From Gammaproteobacteria bacterium UBA4421 (GTDB taxonomy: Bacteria > Pseudomonadota > Gammaproteobacteria > Pseudomonadales > Azotimanducaceae), in the NCBI GenBank assembly GCA_002389675.1, contig DGQF01000012.1, positions 54,340 to 100,810 on the forward strand: a DNA stretch of 46,471 nt, in the 5' to 3' direction. This document shows positions 15,930 to 24,587 of the stretch, one piece after another. A program made the position numbers and the translations under genes. The notes beneath the pieces are model-generated. The model searched no databases. It was not told the DNA's origin and was given only the letters and a program-made list of their open reading frames with translations. Within the stretch, counting starts at the first letter, position 1. Each line of letters starts with the position of its first letter.

Positions 15930-17291
15930 TTAACTGACCGCAACCTGAACGGGACGCTTGCGACCTGCACCATAGAGATTAACCTGCAGGCTCGACACGG
16001 CATGCACTAATGCATTAGGGGATATTTTCTGCTTGCCAGTCCAAGCAATCTCAGGAAAGCGCTCAAAAATCCTCTCAAAGGCAAGACGTAACTGCATTTT
16101 AGCGATTCTGGATCCCAAACATTTATGCACACCGTGGCCAAAGGCGATGTGCTTATCAACATTTTCACGATGCATATTAAAGACATCTGGATTAGGGAAA
16201 ATATCAGCATCACGATTGGCCGCACCATACCAAAGCACCAGCTTCTCGTCTTTGGCAATTTTCTGGCCGTTCAATTCGGTATCCTCAACCGCGGTACGGC
16301 GCATGTGCATAACCGGCGACACCATCCGCAATGCCTCCTCTGACATCCTCGGTATTAGGGAGGGATCATCCAGCACCATTGCCCGCTGATCAGGGAATTG
16401 TGTCATCAGACGAATGGTGCCAGATAACGAGTTGCGTGACGTATCATTGCCCGCAAAGATGATCAACAGCCAGGACCCATCTAAATACTCCTGAGGCAGC
16501 AGTTCATTATTGAGTTTCGACTGCGCAATCACTGTCAGGAGGTCCTCGCGCGGATCAAGCCGACGCTGCGCCATGACCTGTTCACCATAAGCGAACATAT
16601 CATTGACCACTCGGTTGAAACGAAACGGAAACATGGGCTCCGAGAAAAATGTTTGCCACGGGTTAGACAAAAACTGTGAAGCAAGCTCGAGATGATGCAT
16701 CCAAACCTTAACTTTGGGACGGTCCTTTTCATCCACTCCAAGCATTTCACATAAGGTGAAGAGCGGCAGTTCTTCCGAGAACATTTTTACGAAGTCGACC
16801 ACCGGACCTTTTCTTTCCATCTCATCCAACAACGCATCAATCTTCAAACCGACCTTGTCTCGAATGCTGGCAACGTAGGCTGGGAAAAAAAAATTGCTCT
16901 GCTGCATGCGCATTTCACGGTGCAACGGCTCGTCTAAATTGATTAACGAGTTGTAGGCTGCAGGCGCAAGTTTTTCAGGGCGCCAAAACTTTCTATCTGG
17001 CACCGCCATGTTGATGCTGCCTCGCTGCGAGGAAAATACACGATGAGCAAGTTCCACCTGCTTGATGTCTTCATATCGAGTGACCGACCAAAAACCGGAC
17101 AGATTTTTTTCCGCCGGCGACCACATGACGGGCGCTTGCTCACGCATGTTCTCATAAAGCGCAAACGGGTGCCCATCGGTCCATGCCGCAGGATCCCAAA
17201 ACTTGAAGCCTTCAAAAGTAGGATAAACAGCCGCGTGATGCGGATCCTGAGCTCCGCTGTCTATCAATATTTCGTCGCTAATGAGTTTCAA
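15930..17291 (-). CDS. cytochrome P450
   Basis: 453 residues from the chosen start, a soluble bacterial class I size. Diagnostic sites: I-helix oxygen-activation AGNDTSRN (280-287), the ExxR pair E319/R322 and haem loop FGHGVHKCLG with the thiolate Cys391. The general pattern resembles bacterial P450s acting on steroids, terpenes or fatty acids (CYP125/142-like); subfamily is not claimed. Start: the open frame runs to 17378, but TTG at 17291 is preceded by AGGAG with 7 bases spacing and begins a normal N-terminus (KLISDEIL). No ferredoxin or reductase gene adjoins it, so its electron donors are elsewhere. It is divergent from the acyltransferase gene. Confidence 0.92.
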   Translation of the reverse strand: MKLISDEILIDSGAQDPHHAAVYPTFEGFKFWDPAAWTDGHPFALYENMREQAPVMWSPAEKNLSGFWSVTRYEDIKQVELAHRVFSSQRGSINMAVPDRKFWRPEKLAPAAYNSLINLDEPLHREMRMQQSNFFFPAYVASIRDKVGLKIDALLDEMERKGPVVDFVKMFSEELPLFTLCEMLGVDEKDRPKVKVWMHHLELASQFLSNPWQTFFSEPMFPFRFNRVVNDMFAYGEQVMAQRRLDPREDLLTVIAQSKLNNELLPQEYLDGSWLLIIFAGNDTSRNSLSGTIRLMTQFPDQRAMVLDDPSLIPRMSEEALRMVSPVMHMRRTAVEDTELNGQKIAKDEKLVLWYGAANRDADIFPNPDVFNMHRENVDKHIAFGHGVHKCLGSRIAKMQLRLAFERIFERFPEIAWTGKQKISPNALVHAVSSLQVNLYGAGRKRPVQVAVS

Positions 17292-17368
17292 TCTGCTTCT
17301 CCTAACTCTGATGCACTGATTATGCGAACGCAAGAATACATGAAAAGTAATTTTTCTGGGGCCTGGCG

Positions 17369-18211
17369 GTGAACGCATTCATCGTATTTACCCCAAAGAT
17401 AAACTGCGGCAAGGTCGACGCAGGTCACCTTGATGCTTGCGGCGTTCCACCGCAAAAGGTACAACTAAGCGCCCAAACTCGAAGAAGTCTCGTGCGACGC
17501 GATCACAAACCTTATGCTTTAAAGCGCCTGCTCGGCCAGTTCGAAAGATTCTGGATCAGTCATTTTATTGCGCCGCAATTAGAGGCGTTAGGTCATGGCA
17601 GCATGATCATGAAGCCTTGGCACCTCAAGCTACACGGGGAACACATTTCCTTTGGCAACGCTGTGCACGTGATCACCGCAAAAGATCGAACCGTGCGGCT
17701 AACCACATGGTCTCACGATGCCGCAGGGGGACAAATCGATATCGGCGACTACGTACTGATTTGCCCGGGCGTGCGGATCGACTCCGCCACCCACATTAAT
17801 GTAGGTTCCAATACCATGCTTGCCGCAGGGGTCTATCTTACCGATGCGGACTGGCACGACATCTACAACCGCACCCGGCCAATCGGTAGGTCTGCGCCGA
17901 TAGTGCTTGAGGACAATGTCTGGGTCGGCGATGGCAGCATTATTTGCAAAGGCGTGCATGTCGGGGCCAACACCATCATCGGTGCAGGCTCCGTGGTCAC
18001 CAAGTCACTACCTGCAAACGTCATCGCCGCCGGCAATCCAGCGGTTGTGGTCCGGCATCTGGATGATGCTGCAACCATCACTCGACGACAGGACCTGCTG
18101 AGCGATCCTAAGCTGGACCGAGAAATCGACTTGCTCGAACAGATGCTGCGCAAAGACAATACCTGGCGCAAGTGGTTACGCGTTTGCCTGCGCCCAAACC
18201 GCAGAGATTAA
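17369..18211 (+). CDS. hexapeptide-repeat (left-handed beta-helix) acyltransferase
   Basis: Up to 280 residues. The C-terminal half shows the imperfect hexapeptide repeats of O-acetyl/acyltransferases: IDIGDYVLICPGVRIDSATHINVGSNTML, then TDADWHD with the likely catalytic His, VWVGDGSIICKGVHVGANTIIGAGSVVTKSLPANVIAAGNPA. It acylates a hydroxyl group using an acyl-CoA donor; the acceptor is unknown. The start is uncertain: GTG at 17369 opens the frame, but GTG at 17492 has GAAG upstream and would begin nearer the recognisable domain. It is divergent from the P450 and convergent with queF; a functional link to the P450 is possible but not shown. Confidence 0.82.
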   Translation: MNAFIVFTPKINCGKVDAGHLDACGVPPQKVQLSAQTRRSLVRRDHKPYALKRLLGQFERFWISHFIAPQLEALGHGSMIMKPWHLKLHGEHISFGNAVHVITAKDRTVRLTTWSHDAAGGQIDIGDYVLICPGVRIDSATHINVGSNTMLAAGVYLTDADWHDIYNRTRPIGRSAPIVLEDNVWVGDGSIICKGVHVGANTIIGAGSVVTKSLPANVIAAGNPAVVVRHLDDAATITRRQDLLSDPKLDREIDLLEQMLRKDNTWRKWLRVCLRPNRRD

Positions 18212-18237
18212 TCCGGGTTACCAGCCGCCTATCGTAT

Positions 18238-19092
18238 TTACTGACGGGGCAACCGGCACAGCGGCGCTTGGGCTTCGAAGGACGCACGAAACGGGTTAAT
18301 GTCCAGGCCGCCACGACGTTGAAATCGGCCATAAATTGTTAGCCTTTCGGGGCTGAAGGCATCACGCAAATCGCAATAGATTTGCTCTATGGTGGTTTCA
18401 TGAAAAGCCTGATGATTTCGATAAGAAATCAAATATTTCAACAATCCTTCATGGCTCATCGGCGTGCCGCAATAACCTACAACAATCGATGCCCAATCGG
18501 GCTGGGCAGTAACAGGACACAAACTACGAAACAAATGAGTAACCAGCTGTTCATCCGCCCAGGTACGCGAGGGATCAATCGTCAACAAATGCACGTCCCG
18601 CTCATAGGTCTCGACCTCCACATCAAGTGAATCAAGGCACTCGCCCGATAACATTTGAGTAGCGGGCATCAGGTCAACCAAATCCAGCAATAGCACATCC
18701 ACGGCGGCTTGAAACGCAGCTGACAGGTCCGCCTGCAGCACCTCAAGGACCGTCGCGCGATTTGGAAACCGGGTCTGTGAAAAGCTGTTTAAGTAAAGCT
18801 TGACCGACTTACTTTCAACAATGGCCGTCGATTGACAATCCACTGCCATATGCAGTCCAGCCACTTCCGGTTTGCCGTTTAAATTCAGCCAGGAAAATTC
18901 ATAAGCGGTCCAAAGGTCTTCTCCATGAACCGATGCTACAGACGACACCCCCACCGAGGTGCGGGCGGCAGCCCGGTTCATCGGGTGCAATAACGCCGGT
19001 GTATAGGTCAACGGATAATCTGTCGCACGCCCCAGCGGGCCTTTGTCAAAATCCGCAGCCTGCGGGTCAGCGTCGCCGCTTTTACTTGCCAT
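18238..19092 (-). CDS. queF: NADPH-dependent 7-cyano-7-deazaguanine (preQ0) reductase, long form
   Basis: 284 residues, the two-domain (type II, YqcD-like) form. QueF reduces the nitrile of preQ0 to the amine preQ1, the base later inserted into tRNA by Tgt in queuosine synthesis. Visible sites: ESKSVKLYLNSF (93-104), LCPVTAQPDW with C192 forming the thioimide and D199, HE at 231-232, and GGLDINPFR near the C-terminus. ATG at 19092 has AAGG upstream. Tgt and QueA, which act next, are encoded at 44-46 kb in this window. The neighbour upstream is a divergent AGCS symporter gene. No preQ1 riboswitch is recognised in the leader. Confidence 0.97.
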   Translation of the reverse strand: MASKSGDADPQAADFDKGPLGRATDYPLTYTPALLHPMNRAAARTSVGVSSVASVHGEDLWTAYEFSWLNLNGKPEVAGLHMAVDCQSTAIVESKSVKLYLNSFSQTRFPNRATVLEVLQADLSAAFQAAVDVLLLDLVDLMPATQMLSGECLDSLDVEVETYERDVHLLTIDPSRTWADEQLVTHLFRSLCPVTAQPDWASIVVGYCGTPMSHEGLLKYLISYRNHQAFHETTIEQIYCDLRDAFSPERLTIYGRFQRRGGLDINPFRASFEAQAPLCRLPRQ

Positions 19093-19139
19093 AGGCCTTC
19101 AACTTAACTGCAAAAAGCGACTCTACCAAAATTTCATCA

Positions 19140-19221
19140 CGGGTGTATTTACCCACCCGCATCCAGCTGTGGTTGCGCCAAACTCCAGCGGCAAGTGAAG
19201 TTGCGCAGATAAACGTATAAT
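19140..19221 (+). promoter_or_regulatory. queF/AGCS divergent control region with hairpin and TATAAT
   Basis: The 162-base gap holds a perfect CGGGTG/CACCCG inverted repeat (19140-19159, 8-base loop) and a consensus -10 box TATAAT at 19216-19221, directed toward the symporter gene 34 bases downstream. The -35 region is poor, so extra activation may be needed. Confidence 0.4.
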
Positions 19222-19254
19222 CTGCCCCCATCAGATAACGTCTGCACAAGAACC

Positions 19255-20631
19255 ATGCTGCAACAGATCGAAAATATCACCACCTCTGTCGCTGACGCAG
19301 CCTGGGGGCCTTGGCTGCTCATCTTACTACTGGGTGGCGGGACATTTTTTCTGATTCGCACGCGTTTTACCCCGTTTCGCTTTCTACCCCATGCCATAGC
19401 GCTAATTTCTGGTAAACACGATTGCTCCGATGACCCGGGCCAAGTCCGCCATTTTGCTGCTCTGTCCACCGCTCTCGCCGGGACCATTGGCATGGGCAAC
19501 ATCGCCGGCGTCGCTCTGGCGATCAGTATTGGTGGGCCGGGCGCCATTTTTTGGATGTGGATCACTGCCGTTCTAGGTATGGCAACCAAATTTTTCACCT
19601 GTTCACTGGCTGTGATGTATCGAGGCAAGGACTCGGCTGGCGAGTTACAGGGCGGCCCTATGTACGTCATTCGCGAAGCCATGCCGAAACGAATGCATTT
19701 CTTAGCCTACATGTTTGCCGCTGTGGGTTTGATCGGTTGTCTACCGGCCCTGCAAAGCAATCAACTCATCCAGATCATTCGTGACCTGATCATCATTGAG
19801 CAAGGTTGGTTGTCGCGCGATGCTGACCCCTTCGGTGTCAACCTGGCTTGCGGCGCGATTCTCGCAGGGATCACTGCCGGTGTTGTCTTTGGGGGCATCA
19901 AACGCGTCGCCACGGTTGCCTCCAAGTTGGTGCCCAGCATGACCCTGCTTTATCTAGGTGCAGTTGTCGTTGCCGTCATTGTCAATGCCGAGCGAGTACC
20001 GGATGTCTTGTCTTTAATTGTGACAGATGCCTTTACCGGCGAAGCTGCGGCTGGCGGCAGCGTTTTAGCCATGATCTTATACGGTGTTCGGCGAGGGGCC
20101 TACAGCAACGAAGCGGGCATGGGTACAGAATCTTTAGCTCATGGCGCGGCACAAACCAAAGAACCCATCAGGGAGGGCCTCGTTGCCATGTTAGGGCCCA
20201 TCATAGACACCCTAATTATATGCACAGGCACTGCAATGATGATCCTTTTATCCGGGGTCTGGGAAAATAATGACGCTGCCGGCGTTACCTTGACGGCTCA
20301 CGCCTTCAGTTCGCTGCTCGGTCCAATCGGCACAGTCATTATCTTCGTCTGCGTCCTAAGCTTTTCAGCGACCACCATATTCACCTACTCGTTCTACGGA
20401 GCACAGTGCACGGGATTTTTATTTGGTGCGCAGCATAAACATCGATACCTATGGGTTTATGTCTCTTTTATCCTTGTCGCCTCAGTACTGTCAATTGACG
20501 CCGCCGTTAACCTGATCGATGCAAGCTTTGCCCTTATGGCCATTCCAACCATGATCTCGGCACTCTGGCTGGCACCCAAGGTCACTCGCGCTGCGCAGAT
20601 TTATTGGCAACAGCTCGAGGCACAAAAATGA
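19255..20631 (+). CDS. sodium:alanine/glycine symporter (AGCS family)
   Basis: 458 residues, about 10-11 membrane segments. Family hallmarks are visible: LSTALAGTIGMGNIAGVALAI near residue 80, PGAIFWMWITAVLGM, GGPMYVI, and the GVRRGAYSNEAGMG stretch near residue 275. It takes up alanine, glycine or related amino acids with sodium ions across the inner membrane, consistent with a marine organism. The ribosome site before ATG 19255 is weak. A TATAAT box lies 34 bases upstream. It is divergent from queF. No glycine-riboswitch-like motifs were recognised in the leader. Confidence 0.95.
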   Translation: MLQQIENITTSVADAAWGPWLLILLLGGGTFFLIRTRFTPFRFLPHAIALISGKHDCSDDPGQVRHFAALSTALAGTIGMGNIAGVALAISIGGPGAIFWMWITAVLGMATKFFTCSLAVMYRGKDSAGELQGGPMYVIREAMPKRMHFLAYMFAAVGLIGCLPALQSNQLIQIIRDLIIIEQGWLSRDADPFGVNLACGAILAGITAGVVFGGIKRVATVASKLVPSMTLLYLGAVVVAVIVNAERVPDVLSLIVTDAFTGEAAAGGSVLAMILYGVRRGAYSNEAGMGTESLAHGAAQTKEPIREGLVAMLGPIIDTLIICTGTAMMILLSGVWENNDAAGVTLTAHAFSSLLGPIGTVIIFVCVLSFSATTIFTYSFYGAQCTGFLFGAQHKHRYLWVYVSFILVASVLSIDAAVNLIDASFALMAIPTMISALWLAPKVTRAAQIYWQQLEAQK

Positions 20632-20728
20632 TTCGCGTAATCTCTATTCATCAAAACTTTATCCTGCACAGCTCACCGCTGGTGCAACGCTTTCTGTCGA
20701 CGCCAGCACACAAATGGTCCCCTAAAAA

Positions 20729-22660
20729 ATGTCTTATACCCCGCTAAACGGTCAACAACGCCAAGCCAAAGAGGCAACCAAACATACTCAAGCGGCTAAC
20801 GCTCAGGTTAAAACGCAGTTGCCATTTGAGGATCAGCGCTGCTTCGAAGATGCCAAACGTGGATTCATCGCCTCAATAGATCCACTGATCATTCCAAGGG
20901 ACAACGGCCAGAGCGCCTATGACTTGAGCCGATTTGGTTTTTTGGCTGCAGAGGCTCCCGATACGGTAAATCCAAGTTTGTGGCGTCAAGCCCAACTGAA
21001 CGCCCAAAACAACGGTTTGTTCGAAGTTGTCGATGGACTCTACCAGGTGCGTGCCTTTGACATCTCTAACATGACTCTAATTGCCGGCGATCGCGGCTGG
21101 GTAATCGTCGACCCGCTCACCTCCACCGAATCTGCGCGCGCTGCATTAGATCTGGCGAACCGCGAACTCGGTTATCGGCCAGTCACGGGGGTGGTCATCA
21201 CACATTCTCACGTCGACCACTTTGCCGGAATATCCGGAGTCACCAGCGCCGACGCCGTGGCAAACGCAGAAGTCCCAGTAATCGCCCCAGAGCACTTTGT
21301 CGACGAAGCGCTGAGCGAAAACGTGCTTGCAGGCAATGTGATGAATCGCCGGGCCACCTATATGTATGGCAACCTGCTGCACCCAGGCCCTAAAAGTTTT
21401 GTGACCACCGGGCTCGGTGCGGCATTATCCATGGGCACCACAAGTTTTATTGTACCTACCGACTTCATTACCCAAACTGGCGAAACACGCTGTATCGATG
21501 GGATTGAATTCGAATTCCAGATGACCCCGGGCACAGAAGCACCCGCAGAGTTTGTCTTCTACCTGCCTCAGTTCAAAGCGCTGTGTATGGCTGAAATCAC
21601 CTCCCACCACCTTCACAACGTCTACACCCTCAGAGGCGCACAAGTGCGCGATGCATTAGCTTGGTCGCAACAAATTAACCAAAGCATTGACCTGTTTGGC
21701 GACCGTCTCACCATTGAATTTGCAAGTCATCATTGGCCAATCTGGGGCCAAAATGCAGCCCGCACCTATTTGGAAAAACAGCGTGACTTATACAAATTTA
21801 TTCATGATCAATCGCTGCGTTTGGCCAATCAGGGTTATACAAAAGAGGAGATCGCCGAGCGTATAACGCTACCTGATGAGCTTGGCCAAGAATTTTATAA
21901 CCGCGGTTATTACGGCAGTGTGCACCACAATACGCGCGCGGTTTATGTGAAATATCTGGGCTATTTTGATGGCAATCCGGCCAATCTCCATCCGCTACCC
22001 CCCGCAGAGTCAGCCACCCGCTATGTCGCCGCAATGGGTGGTGCGGATCAAGTGGTGCAGATTGCCCAAAATAGCTTCGATAAAGGCGACTATCGCTGGG
22101 TCGCTGAACTGCTCAATCACATCATGATGATCAACCCAGAGCACCAACCAGCACGCGCACTGCTGGCCGACGCGCTGGAACAGATGGGCTATCAGGCCGA
22201 ATCAGCCCCTTGGCGAAACTTTTATTTGTGCGGAGCGCTTGAATTACGCCATGGGTTACCTGCCGGGTCTGACTATCGCGCCACTGAGGGCATTGCCCGC
22301 GGTATGCCGATGGCTAATGTGTTTCAACTGACCAGCGTGAGACTGTCACCAAGCGCCGCTGCAGGCATGAATCTGGATATTAACCTGATCCTTAGCGAAC
22401 CCGAGGAACACTGGTTAATGCGGATCCAGAACAGCGTTTTTCACGCATTTCCAGAACAACAGTCGACAACCGCTACCGTCACCCTACGCCTCCCTGGATT
22501 GGCATTTAAGCGGATGATGTTAGGGCTTGTCACACCGCAGGCACTATTAGAATCAAACATTCTCACCCTCGACGGTGACACCTCGAAACTGACCGAATTT
22601 ACAGATTTGTTTGAATCATTCCCGCGACGTTTCCCGATCATGACACCGCGCCCGAACTAG
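20729..22660 (+). CDS. alkylsulfatase, metallo-beta-lactamase fold (SdsA1/YjcS type)
   Basis: 643 residues. It likely hydrolyses primary alkyl sulfate esters such as dodecyl sulfate to alcohol plus sulfate. The zinc signature THSHVDH is at 158-164 (H159, H161, D163, H164); further ligands probably lie in MAEITSHH and ASHHWPIWG. Domain order fits the family: catalytic domain to about residue 350, helical dimerisation/TPR-like part around 370-510, then a C-terminal SCP2-like domain (about 520-640). No signal peptide is seen (MSYTPLNGQQRQ), unlike secreted SdsA1, so it may be cytoplasmic or the true start may differ. The AGCS gene ends 97 bases upstream. Its stop TAG shares a CTAG with the convergent TRAP gene's stop. 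Confidence 0.93.
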   Translation: MSYTPLNGQQRQAKEATKHTQAANAQVKTQLPFEDQRCFEDAKRGFIASIDPLIIPRDNGQSAYDLSRFGFLAAEAPDTVNPSLWRQAQLNAQNNGLFEVVDGLYQVRAFDISNMTLIAGDRGWVIVDPLTSTESARAALDLANRELGYRPVTGVVITHSHVDHFAGISGVTSADAVANAEVPVIAPEHFVDEALSENVLAGNVMNRRATYMYGNLLHPGPKSFVTTGLGAALSMGTTSFIVPTDFITQTGETRCIDGIEFEFQMTPGTEAPAEFVFYLPQFKALCMAEITSHHLHNVYTLRGAQVRDALAWSQQINQSIDLFGDRLTIEFASHHWPIWGQNAARTYLEKQRDLYKFIHDQSLRLANQGYTKEEIAERITLPDELGQEFYNRGYYGSVHHNTRAVYVKYLGYFDGNPANLHPLPPAESATRYVAAMGGADQVVQIAQNSFDKGDYRWVAELLNHIMMINPEHQPARALLADALEQMGYQAESAPWRNFYLCGALELRHGLPAGSDYRATEGIARGMPMANVFQLTSVRLSPSAAAGMNLDINLILSEPEEHWLMRIQNSVFHAFPEQQSTTATVTLRLPGLAFKRMMLGLVTPQALLESNILTLDGDTSKLTEFTDLFESFPRRFPIMTPRPN

Positions 22661-24585
22661 GCGTGCGGGCTGGTGGTTTTCCAACGCCAGAGCAAACCCG
22701 CCGCCGCAAAAACAATACCCCCAAATAAATGGATCGTGTTATCCGGCCCGTGCGGCAATGCCAGTGTCAGATCCGGTAGCGCAATGGCCAAACCCGCGAA
22801 GATCAAACAGAACCTCAAACCTGCCTGTTTCAGATGCCCCACAAGCGGCAGGTACGCCTGCAATGCTCCCGTGATGAGCCAGATACCGACAAGCGCCTCC
22901 ACAACGGCCTGCATCGTACCCAGCACTGAACCGGCTAATATAAAACTCGCATCTAATACAAAAATGAAAGGAATGACATAAATGACACTGCCTAAACGCA
23001 TGGCTGCGAACCCTGTTTGCAGCGGGCTCGCGCCCGCAATAGAGGCGGCAGCATATGCACCAAGCGCAACCGGCGGTGTGATATAAGACAACATTGCCCA
23101 ATATAAAATAAACAAATGTGCCGACAACGGCGCCAAGTTTTGGCCCACCAGCGCGGGAGCCAATACCACGGCAAGAAAAATATAAGCCGCCGTGACCGTC
23201 ATCCCTATCCCCAAAACAAAACTGGTCAGCGCGCCCATCAATAACAGCAGACCAAGTTGATCACCAGCCATACTCATTAAATCGTTTACCAACGTTCCGC
23301 TTAGACCGGTCAGCGATAGCGCACCCACAATCAGGCCCACACCGGCTAAAATCACAATCAACTCGATCAGTAAAAACCCGGTGGCTGATAACAGTTTGAC
23401 CCACCCATCTGCGCTTAGCCGCTGTGATGGCGACATTTGATTCAACAGCAAAAGCACTGCTGTGGCGTAGTAAGGCGCCAGCGCTTCTCGTTTGAGATAA
23501 AGCAGCAGAAAGATCAACAACGCAAATGCGCCCAAATAAAACCAGCCCTGTTTTAAGGTTTGCCAAAGTGTTGGCAATTCTTCATCGGTTAAACCGGCAA
23601 GATTATATTTACCCGCGTACGCATCAATTTGAAGGTATAGGCTGATGAAATAAAGCAGTGCCGGCAATGCGGCGGCCACCGCAACTTCCGCATAAGGCAA
23701 TTCCAAAAGCGTCGCCATAATGAACGCCGTGGACCCCATAATCGGCGGCAACAGCACCCCTCCCGTGGAGGCACATGCTTCAATCCCACCAGCCACCGGA
23801 CCGCTCATACCAGCTCTGCGCATTGCGGGAATGGTCATTTGCCCAGTGGTCAAGACATTGGTCACAACACTGCCACTCATTGATCCCATAAGCCCACTGG
23901 AAACGATTGCAACTTTTGCCGGACCGCCGCGCTGGCGACCTAATATCGCAAATGCCAGATCCAAAAAAAAGCGGCCGCCACCGGTGTGTTGCAAAACCAC
24001 ACCAAAGACAACAAAACCAATCACTAAACTGGCAAACGCCTGAAACGGCAGCCCAAAGATACTTTCAATTGATATCGAGTGATACGCCGCAGTTTCCTGC
24101 CAACTGGCGGGTAAACCATTTAATGGGCCTGGCATATACATCGTATACAGTGGCAGGCACGAGAAGAATGCCGCAATCAAACACAATGCAGTGCCACCCG
24201 CTCTGCGCAGAGCTTCCAAGACCAGCAACCACAGACCAAGCGCAATGTAGGCTCCCGACTCAGGCACGCTAAACTCCCACGCTTCATCCAGCGCACGCTC
24301 CGCATTGATAAAAAAGTACATCAACACACCCACGGACAATAGAGCCAGTGGCCAATCTATCCATCGTTTTGTCGGGTAACAAACGAACGCCATGGGCAAC
24401 AATAAGGCAAACAACGCGTAAAAATATTGCGAGTCTAGCCTGACGATGCCACCCGATAATTGCGCATTACCAAAAATACGCAATGTATCCATAGCCAACA
24501 GCAGCGCCAACAATGCGGCCAGCGCAACCATCCACTGCACTATTGTTGATTCGGGTCCGCGCACCGGTGGTGCCTGCACCGCCAC
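22657..24585 (-). CDS. TRAP transporter permease, fused small and large subunits (TAXI-type)
   Basis: 642 residues with roughly 16-18 hydrophobic segments: an N-terminal 4-helix DctQ-like part and a C-terminal DctM-like part fused in one protein, as in TAXI-TRAP systems. Conserved DctM-type stretches include SGSVVTNVLTTGQMTIPAM and AGGIEACASTGGVLLPPIMG. It imports a carboxylate-type or related solute using a sodium gradient, together with the binding protein encoded just upstream. GTG at 24585 begins two bases after the stop codon of the binding-protein gene, with GGGCGGG upstream, so the two are translationally coupled. The 3' end overlaps the alkylsulfatase gene by 4 bases. Confidence 0.93.
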   Translation of the reverse strand: MAVQAPPVRGPESTIVQWMVALAALLALLLAMDTLRIFGNAQLSGGIVRLDSQYFYALFALLLPMAFVCYPTKRWIDWPLALLSVGVLMYFFINAERALDEAWEFSVPESGAYIALGLWLLVLEALRRAGGTALCLIAAFFSCLPLYTMYMPGPLNGLPASWQETAAYHSISIESIFGLPFQAFASLVIGFVVFGVVLQHTGGGRFFLDLAFAILGRQRGGPAKVAIVSSGLMGSMSGSVVTNVLTTGQMTIPAMRRAGMSGPVAGGIEACASTGGVLLPPIMGSTAFIMATLLELPYAEVAVAAALPALLYFISLYLQIDAYAGKYNLAGLTDEELPTLWQTLKQGWFYLGAFALLIFLLLYLKREALAPYYATAVLLLLNQMSPSQRLSADGWVKLLSATGFLLIELIVILAGVGLIVGALSLTGLSGTLVNDLMSMAGDQLGLLLLMGALTSFVLGIGMTVTAAYIFLAVVLAPALVGQNLAPLSAHLFILYWAMLSYITPPVALGAYAAASIAGASPLQTGFAAMRLGSVIYVIPFIFVLDASFILAGSVLGTMQAVVEALVGIWLITGALQAYLPLVGHLKQAGLRFCLIFAGLAIALPDLTLALPHGPDNTIHLFGGIVFAAAGLLWRWKTTSPHA

Positions 24586-24587
24586 AG

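Noticed and set aside
19093..19254. preQ1 or glycine riboswitch in the queF/AGCS gap
   Set aside because: Only a simple 6-pair hairpin is seen; the required conserved loops of either riboswitch are not recognisable.
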